Shown here one piece after another: positions 1-8,513 of a stretch of 20,929 bases of DNA. The notes beneath the pieces were generated by a model that did not search any database, was not told where the DNA came from, and saw only the letters and a list, made by a program, of their open reading frames with translations. The position numbers and the translations under genes were made by a program. How positions within the stretch are numbered: position 1 is the first letter of the stretch; every line of letters begins with the position of its first letter. This DNA comes from an uncultured Clostridia bacterium (GTDB lineage: Bacteria > Bacillota > Clostridia > Christensenellales > UBA1242), in assembly GCA_947626175.1 (NCBI GenBank), contig CANQRE010000012.1:1-20929 (forward strand). Reading direction: 5' to 3'.

Positions 1-322
1 CTCTTTTGATGAGGTCCTAAACCCCTAGAACATTTCTGCCCTAGGTTTGGGCTCTTGCAGTTTCGCTCGCCACTACTCCCACAATCGTTTGTTTACTTTC
101 TTTTCCTTCACTTACTAAGATATTTCAGTTCAGTGAGTTCCCCTCATTACACTATTTTGTTCGTGCAATGATAACACCGCTTGCTTGGTGCTGTGTTGCC
201 ACATTCGGAAATCTACGGGTCACAGATTACGTGCATCTCACCGTAGCTTATCGCAGCTTATCACGTCCTTCATCGGCGCCTAGTGCCAAGGCATCCCCCA
301 TATGCTCTTTGTAGCTTAATCA
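1..322 (-). rRNA. 23S ribosomal RNA, 5' part (truncated by window edge)
   Basis: The reverse complement reads as the conserved 5' domain of bacterial 23S rRNA. It begins near 322 with GATTAAGCTAC, continues with GGGGGATGCCTTGGCA, then GGCGATGAAGGACGTG, CTGCGATAAGC, GATTTCCGAATG and AGTAGTGGCGAGCGAAA. About 320 nt of domain I are present and the rest lies beyond position 1. The exact 5' end is estimated by comparison with the E. coli start GGTTAAGC. No 16S gene precedes it: upstream there is a leader, a promoter and then a protein gene. Confidence 0.97.
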
Positions 323-532
323 TATAATTGGATTTCTTAGCATTTTCACTATTATCTAAAGATTTTAAAGATAACACTTAAAAATTGAAATATGCAAATA
401 CTCGTATTACTCATTTTCATAACAAACTTTCGTTTGCAGATAACTCGTAAACTGATATTTGATATCTTACTGTTATGTAGTTGTCAAGGTTCTTGCTGAC
501 CCACAGCTTCAGCCGCTTCCTTGATGGTCAGC
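323..532 (-). other. 23S rRNA leader with boxA-like element and hairpins
   Basis: This is the transcribed stretch between the predicted start site near 532 and the 23S 5' end. Read on the minus strand, it opens with a hairpin whose arms are GCTGACC and GGTCAGC (526-532 and 495-501). AGAACCTTGACAACT follows at about 481-495. It resembles the boxA-like element (AACCTTGAAAACT type) that Bacillota carry in rRNA leaders and in the 16S-23S spacer. A small hairpin CAAAC-GAAA-GTTTG with a GNRA loop sits at 423-436. An AT stem (TTATCT/AGATAA) at 352-374 could belong to the processing region. The roles are inferred from position and likeness. Confidence 0.6.
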
Positions 533-538
533 ATTGAT

Positions 539-568
539 ATACTACCACATGACGAAATAAATTGTCAA
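539..568 (-). promoter_or_regulatory. Promoter of the 23S rRNA transcription unit
   Basis: On the minus strand the -35 box TTGACA (563-568) is followed by an 18-nt spacer and the -10 box TAGTAT (539-544). The predicted start is near 532. The roughly 60 bp just upstream of the -35 box (569-630) are almost entirely A/T tracts, as expected for an UP element of a strong rRNA promoter. Its position directly before a leader that enters the 23S gene is the main reason to call it an rrn promoter. Confidence 0.75.
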
Positions 569-882
569 CAATTTTTTCAAAAAATTTTTAAAAATTTTAA
601 ACTTTTTTTCGAAAATTTAATTTTGCCGCCACAACCTTGCCGCGTGTTCACATTTTTGCCTGTTTTAAAAGGCTTTTTGCCATCCAACGCCAAAATATTT
701 TTCATTGTTTTTTGTTTTTTTAACCCAAAGTTTTTAAAAAACTTTAACCACAAATCCCCTTTGGAATGTTTATTATATATAATAAGATATATGAATAAAT
801 CATATCTAAATTTGATTGGTCAATCAAAAATTTGCAATAAGATTTTATTAAGACAAAATTTTATCTGTTTTTCTTGCAAACA
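569..882. other. AT-rich intergenic region with dyad symmetries, no gene seen
   Basis: No convincing coding sequence lies here. The stretch next to the rRNA promoter is A/T tracts. Further on are a perfect 16-bp palindrome TTATTATATATAATAA (770-785), an imperfect dyad GATATATGA/TCATATC (786-806) and an inverted repeat TTGATTG-GT-CAATCAA (812-827). These three are packed into 58 bp just before the terminator of the next gene. They could be protein-binding sites or merely AT-rich chance symmetries. Confidence 0.5.
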
Positions 883-910
883 AAAAAGGCTCATATGTTT
901 GAGCCTTTTT
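883..910 (-). terminator. Rho-independent terminator after the first large membrane protein gene
   Basis: A perfect 11-bp stem, AAAAAGGCTCA (883-893) with TGAGCCTTTTT (900-910), encloses a 6-nt loop and is followed by T-rich sequence on the minus strand. It starts 14 bases after the stop codon of the minus-strand gene ending at 925. The symmetrical A/T flanks mean it could also work in the plus direction. Confidence 0.9.
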
Positions 911-924
911 GTTTTTTGTTATCC

Positions 925-3507
925 TTAGCTTGCTTCGCCGCCGCTTCCGCCAGAGCCTCCGCCACTTGAAGGTGGTGTGCTTGAACTTCCTGCTGGATGG
1001 GTTGATGATCTTGACGATGCTTCAAATGTTGCTGCCAGCTCTCTGATTGCATCAACAACTTGCTTTTTGGAAGCAATATCTTGTTGAAGCAGTTTATTCA
1101 AAGCATCACGGGCCTGTTCATTTTCCTTGTTCTTTCGTTTGTCTTTTTGGTCTTTGGTTTCAAGTTCCCAACCCATAAAGTTGCCTTCTTTTGTCCAAAC
1201 ACCCTTTGTGTAATCTCCACCGGCTGCAGTAACGAAATCTTGGAAGCCCTTCTTTGCAGCATCAATTGCACCCGCATCTGAAAGTTGTTTCCAAAGAGCC
1301 GAGCCACCTGAAAGTTGTCCAAACGCCTTGAAGGTTGTTTTTGTCAGGTCAAGCACAGCATCTCCAACGCCTTTAAGCACATTTGAACCTTGCTTAACTT
1401 CAACTTCGCCGTTTTCATTGATAACAGCTTCGCCTCGCTGAACTTTTGATGGATCTGATCCAACAAGTTGACTGATAAATTGTGCCCGCTTGTATTTTTT
1501 GTCCAGAGTGGATTGTTGATGTTGCTGATATTTTTCTTTAGATCCTTTGGTGTTCATCATGCCAAGCTCAGCACGCAACGAGTTTTTGCCTTCGCCAGCC
1601 TTTTTGTCCTCAATTCCTTCGGCCTTCTTCAAAATGCCAGCACGCTCTTTCTTGTCAAGCGTTTGCAATCTGTCATAAGCTTCACGGGCTGTTTCAAAGT
1701 TTTCACCAGTAATGTTTCCGCCCATTGCCCTAACAAAATCTTGATCCTTGGACATTTTCTTAAGCTCTTTTGCATTTTGCTTGTCTTTTTGCTTGTTCTG
1801 TGCGGTTTTCAGCTTTTGATATCTCTTTTCTTCTTCAGGAGTGAGTTTGTTCTCTTCTTTTGTTTGTGCACTGGAATTCCTGTCGTGATACAAATCACCT
1901 CTCATCATAAGATTTGCATCTTTAGCAATTTTTCTAGCCATTTGTTGTTTTGCCGCATTTGATGCACCGCCAATTCCAATTCTTGCCGCACCAATTGCAG
2001 GTTTGAGAAGTTTTGTTCCAATTTGTCCTGCTTGGAAGGTTTTTGTCACACCTTTCATTGCAGAGGCAGTCACTTCCTGACGGGTTGTCTGGCCAACGTC
2101 ATTGGCACTTTCACTTCCAACAAACTTGGATGTGAGAGCGATGAATTTTTTAACAAGCGTAAGTCCTGCCATAATGACGAACATATTCATAATTCCATCC
2201 AGGAACACATTGCCGAAGAAGGATATCGAGTTAAAGAACGGCAAAATCAGGAAGAATATGTTCATGCCCACCACTGCGCCAAACGCCATCAAAATGTCGC
2301 TCATAAATTGCTTGCGCCACGATTGGAAAGCCTGCCCTTCGTCAAGCGGCATAATTCCAATCAGTGCTGGGAATATAAGGAACAGTGCAAAGATTTGCAA
2401 CAACCTTGTCATAAGTCCAAACACAATGTTTCCAAGCATAACTGCAACGATAACCCCGCCAAAGAATGCCAAAATCCAGTTAAATCCCCACAGGTCATAG
2501 AAATACCACACAAGGCCAACGTTATATTTTGAAAAGCTTGTCACATTGATAAGTCCGCCGGCATAAAATGCGCTGAACAAAATGTAAGAATTGCTAAGAT
2601 GAGCATCATCATTGTGAATAAGCGAAACCGTTACGCCATCCATTAATCGAAGGTTGTTGGCAAAAGCATAATCGATTTGCGTTGCAATTTCTTCGCGGCA
2701 GATTTCATCATCTTGGGCATCCGAATAAAAGATTGAAAACGTTTCCCAAGGCACGTGTATGTTTCCGCTTGCAACAGGTTGCTGCGATTTGACAAGCCGA
2801 TAGTCCTTTCGCCTTACCCTGTTCACGCTGTTTGCCGCAACTTTGAAAATCATTCCCGAAAAAGTTGGGTTGTTTGTGTAGCTCCCCGCGGAGAAATAGT
2901 CATAACTTGAATACGTTGTGTATCCCGTGGACGTTTCGCCAGGCTGCAACCTTGGAATTGCTCCCGATTCAAACACACCCGCAATTGATGCACTTCCTGC
3001 CGATGAAGTAACGCTGTCAAGAGCACTAAGGATTACGCTTGAAAGATAAACACCCATAAGTGTGACTGCAGGAACAATTGCCATTGTTGCAAGATATTTA
3101 AGTGATCCGCCAACAATTTTCATTGGTGATGATTTGTTGGCATCAAAATTGTAATGCGCTTTGATGATTGCAATTATTGTTGAAAGGAAAAGCAAAATCA
3201 CGCCAAACAAAACAAGTGACCAAAAAACTGTTGTGATTGCTGAATAACCTTGAACTTTGTCAATTCCCAAAATTCCACGAATAAACGAAACAACCATGTC
3301 CCCTGTTTGCTGCTCTTTTTCGCCAGCCGAATTGGTCACCCAATAAACATCCAAACCGGCAAGTTTTCGAATCAAAAACTGCAAAACATCAACAAGTGAA
3401 GCAATTGACGCATAAAGGAAATATATTGTTTGAGGCACAAAAGCAAAAATGCCAAGGAAAAAGTCAGCAATCTTTGCAAGCCAGTCGCCAAGCATTGATA
3501 TTTGCAT
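925..3507 (-). CDS. Large polytopic membrane protein, VirB6/TrbL-like in layout (paralog 1 of 3)
   Basis: This 860-residue protein has no function I can name. Residues 1-55 hold an amphipathic start and a first hydrophobic stretch. Further membrane segments lie at about 88-115 and 137-163. A polar loop of about 165 residues follows (motifs FSGMIFK at 216-222, NRVR at 229-232, DYAFANNL at 279-286). A hydrophobic core spans about 330-462, containing YNVGLVWYFYDLW and MPLDEGQAFQSWRKQF. From 465 on it is charged and helical, with a module at about 711-760 shared with both paralogs, and ends in a Ser/Gly-rich tail. A long polytopic core with a charged cytoplasmic tail recalls VirB6/TrbL-type channel proteins of Gram-positive conjugation systems. 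That is inference from layout, since no VirB4/VirD4-type ATPase is in the window. The start is set by AAAGGAGGTGC just before ATG. Confidence 0.9.
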   Translation of the reverse strand: MQISMLGDWLAKIADFFLGIFAFVPQTIYFLYASIASLVDVLQFLIRKLAGLDVYWVTNSAGEKEQQTGDMVVSFIRGILGIDKVQGYSAITTVFWSLVLFGVILLFLSTIIAIIKAHYNFDANKSSPMKIVGGSLKYLATMAIVPAVTLMGVYLSSVILSALDSVTSSAGSASIAGVFESGAIPRLQPGETSTGYTTYSSYDYFSAGSYTNNPTFSGMIFKVAANSVNRVRRKDYRLVKSQQPVASGNIHVPWETFSIFYSDAQDDEICREEIATQIDYAFANNLRLMDGVTVSLIHNDDAHLSNSYILFSAFYAGGLINVTSFSKYNVGLVWYFYDLWGFNWILAFFGGVIVAVMLGNIVFGLMTRLLQIFALFLIFPALIGIMPLDEGQAFQSWRKQFMSDILMAFGAVVGMNIFFLILPFFNSISFFGNVFLDGIMNMFVIMAGLTLVKKFIALTSKFVGSESANDVGQTTRQEVTASAMKGVTKTFQAGQIGTKLLKPAIGAARIGIGGASNAAKQQMARKIAKDANLMMRGDLYHDRNSSAQTKEENKLTPEEEKRYQKLKTAQNKQKDKQNAKELKKMSKDQDFVRAMGGNITGENFETAREAYDRLQTLDKKERAGILKKAEGIEDKKAGEGKNSLRAELGMMNTKGSKEKYQQHQQSTLDKKYKRAQFISQLVGSDPSKVQRGEAVINENGEVEVKQGSNVLKGVGDAVLDLTKTTFKAFGQLSGGSALWKQLSDAGAIDAAKKGFQDFVTAAGGDYTKGVWTKEGNFMGWELETKDQKDKRKNKENEQARDALNKLLQQDIASKKQVVDAIRELAATFEASSRSSTHPAGSSSTPPSSGGGSGGSGGEAS

Positions 3508-3530
3508 TTTGCACCTCCTTTATGTTTTTG

Positions 3531-3559
3531 ATTATATCAAATTTGTTTGTTTTTAGCAA
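3531..3559 (-). promoter_or_regulatory. Promoter for the 860-aa membrane protein gene
   Basis: On the minus strand there is a perfect -10 box TATAAT (3531-3536) with an extended TGn, 17 nt from a -35-like TTGCTA (3554-3559). It lies in the short gap after the stop of the upstream paralog, 23 bases before the start codon, so this gene can be transcribed independently. No terminator is visible after the upstream paralog, so read-through is also possible. Confidence 0.7.
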
Positions 3560-3590
3560 CAATATTTGACTTTATTAGACGCGTTCGCCA

Positions 3591-5858
3591 TTATTTCTTT
3601 GCTTCTTTGACAATTTCCTTGATTTGCTGCAAGAAGCGTTTTGATTCATTTATTTCTTGCACTGTGTCAAAAATTGTTGGCACTGCATCGTTGACGGCTT
3701 CATTAATTTCCTTTTCTTCCTTAACGCTTTCGGTCTTAAGTGGTGGCTTGAATGGTTTTTGGCCGCCATATCTTGCGTTGTGCAAAAGCTGAGCAAAACT
3801 GTTGATGTGTTCTCTGTATATTTCAACAGCCTTTGTGCTCTTGTCAAGCGAATCGATAAATTGCTTTGCGCCTGTGATTTCGCCTGCACCTTTCAATGCA
3901 ACTTTGCTCAAATCAACAACACCTTCTTGAAGCGCTTTGAAGAAGCTCTTTCGCTTGATTGATTTGCCGTCCTTGTCCACGCCCTTGCCACCTTTCAGAC
4001 GTTGAATAACAACTTCATTTCCGTCTTCATCGGTTTCAACAACTTCCTCATATTCATTATTTGCATAGACATCGTTGATTGGAACACCCATCAATCCCAA
4101 AATCATTCGTGCTGGGTCATAAAGAGCATGTCCAAATTTTTGACCAAACCTGACAAACTTACCAGACAGTGTGTTTTGGCCAGCCGCTCTCTTAATTTTT
4201 GTTCTTGAATTTTTGATTGACTGAACAAATTTGCTGTTTTTGATTTTGTTGCCAAATTTGCCAATTTTTTCCTTGGCGTTATTGATCTGTTTTTGACTGT
4301 CAGGGTCGTTTTTGATTGCGGAGCCCACAGCAACGATTGGAATTGCTGCTGCAAACACAGACGCCGATCCAGTTGCAACTGTTGCGCCAATGCCCCTCAT
4401 AACAGGATTTGCGCCTTCCTTTTTGACCTGACTTCCAAGTTCGTTGATGTTTTTTGCTCCAATAAATTTTGAAACAATTTCAACAAAATGCGTTACAACC
4501 GTCAACGCCGCAATTATCAAAATCATTTGCACAATGCTGTCAATAATGCCAATGTTGAAAAATTGGATTGTTTCCATAATCGGCAGCATCAGGAAGATGA
4601 TGTTCATTCCAACAACTGACGCGTAGGCGGACACAATGTATGAAATAAATTGTGATCTCCAGCTTTGAACAGCATGTCCTTCATCAAAAGGAGTTATTCC
4701 CACAAGAGGTGGATAAACAGCAAACAAGAACGCTGAAATTATTATTCTCATAACAAGTCCAAACAAAACATTTGTGAACAATGTTATGCACAAAAACGCA
4801 CCAGTGTAGCCCAAAATGTAGTTAAAAGCCCAAAGATTGTAATAATACCACACAAGTCCAACGTTGAATTTTGAAAAGTTTGTAACCTTTTTTAGTCCGG
4901 CTGAAAAAGTTGCACTTGGGCCATACGCCAGTGTTGACCCTATTGCGGCTTCAGCTTCGGAATAGCCTTTATATTGAATTGCTTGCGTGTCAATCAATGT
5001 GAGATTGTTGGCAAAAGCAAAATCGATTTGAGTTGCAACAATTTCTTTTTGATTTTCTGTTTTTGTTGTGTAAAACACGCCGGCATTATCCCATTTTTTG
5101 TTTGTTGTGTCAGGGTTTTCAATATCTTGCCCGTTTTCATCCTTTGTTGCAACAGTTGAAACGGAATATGACCCATATCTAACTCTGTTTGCATCCTTTG
5201 TGCAGGCTTTGAACAAAATTCCTGAAAAGGTTTCGGTGTTGCACGACTCTTTTGAGCCAAAGAAATCATACGAAGCAAATCTCTCCCCGCCGCCATTTTT
5301 TGTTAGCGACACTTTTTTGAATTTGACAATGGCATCGGCTTCATAATGGCCTTCAAGAGTTTCTTGAGATGCCGGAGTTGTAATTGTGTCAAGAGTCCTA
5401 AACAGCACCGTTCCAAGATATAATCCCAAAACTGTTACGGCAGGAATTGCAAACATTGTGAAGGTTGCTTTCAAGGTTGATTTTAAGATATACATCGGCG
5501 ATGATTTTTTTGAATCATAATTATAATGCGCCTTAATGATTGTGATGATGGTCATCAAAATCAAAACAATAAAGCCAAACAAAATAAGTGACCAAAAAAC
5601 TGTTGTCAAGGCAGAATATTTGTTGTTGATGCCAATAAGACCTTCAATAAACTCTGTGATAATGTCGTCCGAAGTTGCCACTCCGTTGTAATAATACACA
5701 TCAAGGCCTGCAACCTTTCTGAACACACATTGAAACAGATCAAGAAGGCTGGCTATGGACGCAAAAAAGAAATACATGATCTGAGGAATTATGGCAAAAA
5801 AGCCACTTATCACATCAGCAAGTTTTGTCCATAAGCTGCCAAGCAATCCTGTTTGCAT
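3591..5858 (-). CDS. Large polytopic membrane protein, VirB6/TrbL-like in layout (paralog 2 of 3)
   Basis: This 755-residue protein is a clear paralog of its two neighbours. The first 165 residues align almost without gaps to the paralogs (shared FRKVAGLDVYY, YSALTTVFWSL, IIKAHYNYD, IPAVTVLG). The polar loop keeps FSGILFK (211-217), NRVRYGSY (224-231) and DFAFANNL (279-286). The second membrane core (about 328-465) carries FSKFNVGLVWYYYNLW and PFDEGHAVQSWRSQF. The tail is the shortest of the three, basic at 530-570, and has the shared C-terminal module at about 640-690. It also has an extra hydrophobic stretch near 487-515. The start follows a near-perfect AAAAGGAGGAATT ribosome site. A role in a membrane channel or secretion apparatus is inferred from layout only. 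Confidence 0.9.
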   Translation of the reverse strand: MQTGLLGSLWTKLADVISGFFAIIPQIMYFFFASIASLLDLFQCVFRKVAGLDVYYYNGVATSDDIITEFIEGLIGINNKYSALTTVFWSLILFGFIVLILMTIITIIKAHYNYDSKKSSPMYILKSTLKATFTMFAIPAVTVLGLYLGTVLFRTLDTITTPASQETLEGHYEADAIVKFKKVSLTKNGGGERFASYDFFGSKESCNTETFSGILFKACTKDANRVRYGSYSVSTVATKDENGQDIENPDTTNKKWDNAGVFYTTKTENQKEIVATQIDFAFANNLTLIDTQAIQYKGYSEAEAAIGSTLAYGPSATFSAGLKKVTNFSKFNVGLVWYYYNLWAFNYILGYTGAFLCITLFTNVLFGLVMRIIISAFLFAVYPPLVGITPFDEGHAVQSWRSQFISYIVSAYASVVGMNIIFLMLPIMETIQFFNIGIIDSIVQMILIIAALTVVTHFVEIVSKFIGAKNINELGSQVKKEGANPVMRGIGATVATGSASVFAAAIPIVAVGSAIKNDPDSQKQINNAKEKIGKFGNKIKNSKFVQSIKNSRTKIKRAAGQNTLSGKFVRFGQKFGHALYDPARMILGLMGVPINDVYANNEYEEVVETDEDGNEVVIQRLKGGKGVDKDGKSIKRKSFFKALQEGVVDLSKVALKGAGEITGAKQFIDSLDKSTKAVEIYREHINSFAQLLHNARYGGQKPFKPPLKTESVKEEKEINEAVNDAVPTIFDTVQEINESKRFLQQIKEIVKEAKK

Positions 5859-5877
5859 AATTCCTCCTTTTAATCAA

Positions 5878-5907
5878 AATTTACGTTTTTTTTGCATTTT
5901 TTGTCAG
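5878..5907 (-). promoter_or_regulatory. Possible promoter for the 755-aa membrane protein gene
   Basis: On the minus strand, CTGACA (5902-5907) and TAAATT (5878-5883) are 18 nt apart in the 53-bp gap between paralogs 3 and 2, ahead of the AGGAGG ribosome site. Both boxes are one or two bases from consensus. It may supplement read-through from the upstream gene. Confidence 0.45.
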
Positions 5908-5911
5908 ATTT

Positions 5912-8479
5912 TTATGACTTTTTTGGCTCTTTTGTGCCATTTTTATATTTCCTGAGTGCCTCGGCAAGTTGTGTTGCTGCCTGAGTCATAGCCCTTGAAT
6001 AATCCGAGCCATAATGCGATGTTGGATCTGAAAGCGTTGCCCTTTCTGCAATAATCTGCTTTTTGTGCTCGGCTTGTTGTTCATGAGTTTGGAACGCCTT
6101 TTTGGATTGATAGTCTGGAATTTTAAGTTTCTGAGCAAAATCTCTTAAAACAATTTTTGCGTTGTCAAGGGTTTTTGTTTCAGTGTCCAAACTCTTCACC
6201 ATTGCATCAAGTCCAAACACGCTTCCAACCGCCCTGATTGTTTCGCCGCCAAATTTTAGGAATGTTTGACCCACGCTTTTTAGCATTGGAGCGTTGGCCT
6301 TGCCAGATTCCTTTAGCGCTGCAAGCTTGCTTGGTTTGATGTTGTAGCCATCAAGCACATAATCATCTTTTGAAACCGTGTCAATTTGATTTTGAATTGC
6401 TGAAACTTTTTCGCTTGTTTCCTGCTTGATTCGCGTTGCCTCGGCAAAAGCTTCCTGCGCCTTTTTGGCTTCAAGATCTGCCTTTCGGTTGTGATGGCTG
6501 GCAGAGTCAGATGAGTATTCTTCAGTGGCCTGATCAATGAGTTTTTGCTTTTCTTCCGGTGTTACGCCTTTTGAATCATTGCGATATTTCTCTCGCAAAT
6601 CCCTTGCCTGTTTTCTGTCAAAAGCATCGCTCGCTCCTTCAAAGTCTTCATCGCCATCGCTTTGCAGCCATTCTTCAAACGAATCTTTTGTTTCCGCACT
6701 TTGGGCTTGGGCAGCTCTTTGCTTTTCTTTTTCAGCATTCTTTGTGTGCTTTTCTCCTTCCGAATTCTTTTGAGCTGCTTGCTTGTCGCCTTCAGCTTGC
6801 GTTTGTTGCTTTTCTTCTTCAAGCTCATCAATTTTTTGTCGTTTTAACTCATCATGAGTTGACTTGCTAACATCTACCTTTTGTCCATTTTTGGAAAGAG
6901 CCTGTTTTGCCTTTGCTTTTGCGGCAGCAATTTTTGCTGCAACTTGTTTTGCCTTTTGAATTCCTTTGTCAACCACCTTCGCCACGGCAGAAACTGCAGG
7001 AATAAATTTTGCAATCTTTGCTCCAATAGCAACCAAAGCGGTTGTTTTTTCAAGTGCTTTTTTGGCAGGCTGTGCCGCTTCTTTTTTGGCTTCGGCACCT
7101 GCGCTCACGGCATCTTTGCCGCCAATAAAGTTTGACACAAGTTGAATAAGCTGTTTCACAGCCATCAATGCAACAATCACAAAGACCATGGACATAATGC
7201 TGTTCAGCGAACCTTTGCTGCTGTCAAAAAACGTGATTTGCTGCAGATACGGCAAGAACAAAAACAGCAAGTTCATTCCAATAATTGCGCCATAGGCCAT
7301 GATCACATCGCCAACAAATTCTTTTCGCCATGATTTGAAGGCATTTTCGCCATCAATTGGCATAAGTCCAACAATAGGTCCCAAGCATAAGAACAGTGCT
7401 GTTGCTTCAAACAGCCTGGTGATAAGTCCAAGCGTTATGTTTGTCATAAACGTTGTGGCCATAATCATGCCGATAAAGCCAAGCAAAAAGTTGAAGGACC
7501 AAAGGTTGTAATAATACCACACAAGTCCGATATTAAATTTTGAAAAGGAGCCAAACAACACCGTTCCGCCATACCAAACCTTGCTCATAAAATAACGATA
7601 GGATGGAATCAAAACCATTGCTTCCGGCTTTAACAAAACGCTGACATGCCCAATTGAATTCAAGTGAAGGTTGTTGGCAAAAGCAAAATCAATCATGTTT
7701 GCAACATCTTCAATTTGTGCGTCACCTTCAAGCGAGGAATTAAATATTCCCACATCTGACCAAAGCTCCCCTGCTCGCGAAGCTGTGTAGCCACCATAGC
7801 GCACGCGGTTGCAATCATACGCCGCGGCTTTGAACATCAAGCCTGAAAAAGTTTGTGTGCCTGTTGGAGCACCAAAGCCAAAAAAGTCATAATGCGTGTA
7901 GGTTGTTTTTCCCCATTCGCCTTCACCTTTTTCAAACACTGTTGATGGCGAAGCGGAAGAATAATTGAAAACCGCACCCACATCTGCTGTGGAAGTTGGC
8001 GTGGTGATGGTGTCAAGAGCGTTCAAAAGAACGTTTGCAAGCAAAACTCCAATCACAGTTACACCAGGCACAATAAAAAATGTTGCGACAGCACGCAATG
8101 CGCTGCCAACAACTTTCATAGGGTTTGCTTTTTGTGCGTCATAGTTGTAATGCGCTTTGATGATTGTGATAATCACCGACAAAAACAAAATAATCGCTCC
8201 AAACAATGCAAGCGACCAAAAAACTGTGCTAAGTGCCGAATATCTGCCGTTTATTCCAATGATCCCTTCAATAAAATTTTGCAGCATATCACCAGTGACA
8301 GGCTGCCCACCCACATAATAGGTGTCAAGTCCGGCAACTTTACGAATGGAATATTGAACAACATCCAGCACACTTCCAATGGAGGCATACAAAAAATATA
8401 TTGTTTGCGGAATAATTGCAAACATGCCAGTGATAATATCGGAAATTCTTGACCAAAAGCCCCCTAGCATTGAAAACAT
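5912..8479 (-). CDS. Large polytopic membrane protein with long charged coiled-coil tail (paralog 3 of 3)
   Basis: This 855-residue protein is the first gene of the tandem array in its transcription direction. The N-terminal membrane part (1-165) and second core (about 312-450; FSKFNIGLVWYYYNLW, MPIDGENAFKSWRKEF) match the other two. The polar loop keeps FSGLMFK (211-217), NRVRYGGY (224-231) and DFAFANNL (264-271). A hydrophobic/Ala-Lys-rich stretch at 477-530 leads into a strongly charged Glu/Lys/Gln region (about 545-705) that should form coiled coil. The shared C-terminal module is at about 732-785. The start is less clear than in its paralogs: the best purine site (GGGGAG) is about 14 nt upstream, and the fourth codon is also ATG. 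A stop codon four codons upstream rules out a much longer start. Function is unknown; a membrane channel or secretion part is inference. Confidence 0.88.
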   Translation of the reverse strand: MFSMLGGFWSRISDIITGMFAIIPQTIYFLYASIGSVLDVVQYSIRKVAGLDTYYVGGQPVTGDMLQNFIEGIIGINGRYSALSTVFWSLALFGAIILFLSVIITIIKAHYNYDAQKANPMKVVGSALRAVATFFIVPGVTVIGVLLANVLLNALDTITTPTSTADVGAVFNYSSASPSTVFEKGEGEWGKTTYTHYDFFGFGAPTGTQTFSGLMFKAAAYDCNRVRYGGYTASRAGELWSDVGIFNSSLEGDAQIEDVANMIDFAFANNLHLNSIGHVSVLLKPEAMVLIPSYRYFMSKVWYGGTVLFGSFSKFNIGLVWYYYNLWSFNFLLGFIGMIMATTFMTNITLGLITRLFEATALFLCLGPIVGLMPIDGENAFKSWRKEFVGDVIMAYGAIIGMNLLFLFLPYLQQITFFDSSKGSLNSIMSMVFVIVALMAVKQLIQLVSNFIGGKDAVSAGAEAKKEAAQPAKKALEKTTALVAIGAKIAKFIPAVSAVAKVVDKGIQKAKQVAAKIAAAKAKAKQALSKNGQKVDVSKSTHDELKRQKIDELEEEKQQTQAEGDKQAAQKNSEGEKHTKNAEKEKQRAAQAQSAETKDSFEEWLQSDGDEDFEGASDAFDRKQARDLREKYRNDSKGVTPEEKQKLIDQATEEYSSDSASHHNRKADLEAKKAQEAFAEATRIKQETSEKVSAIQNQIDTVSKDDYVLDGYNIKPSKLAALKESGKANAPMLKSVGQTFLKFGGETIRAVGSVFGLDAMVKSLDTETKTLDNAKIVLRDFAQKLKIPDYQSKKAFQTHEQQAEHKKQIIAERATLSDPTSHYGSDYSRAMTQAATQLAEALRKYKNGTKEPKKS

Positions 8480-8513
8480 ATTCGCTGCTTAACTCCCCAC
8501 TCCTATTTTTTAC

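Noticed and set aside
521..928. Open frame of 135 codons on the plus strand upstream of the rRNA
   Set aside because: It crosses the rRNA promoter, the A/T tracts and the terminator, is dominated by Phe/Lys/Asn from A/T runs, and has no ribosome site.
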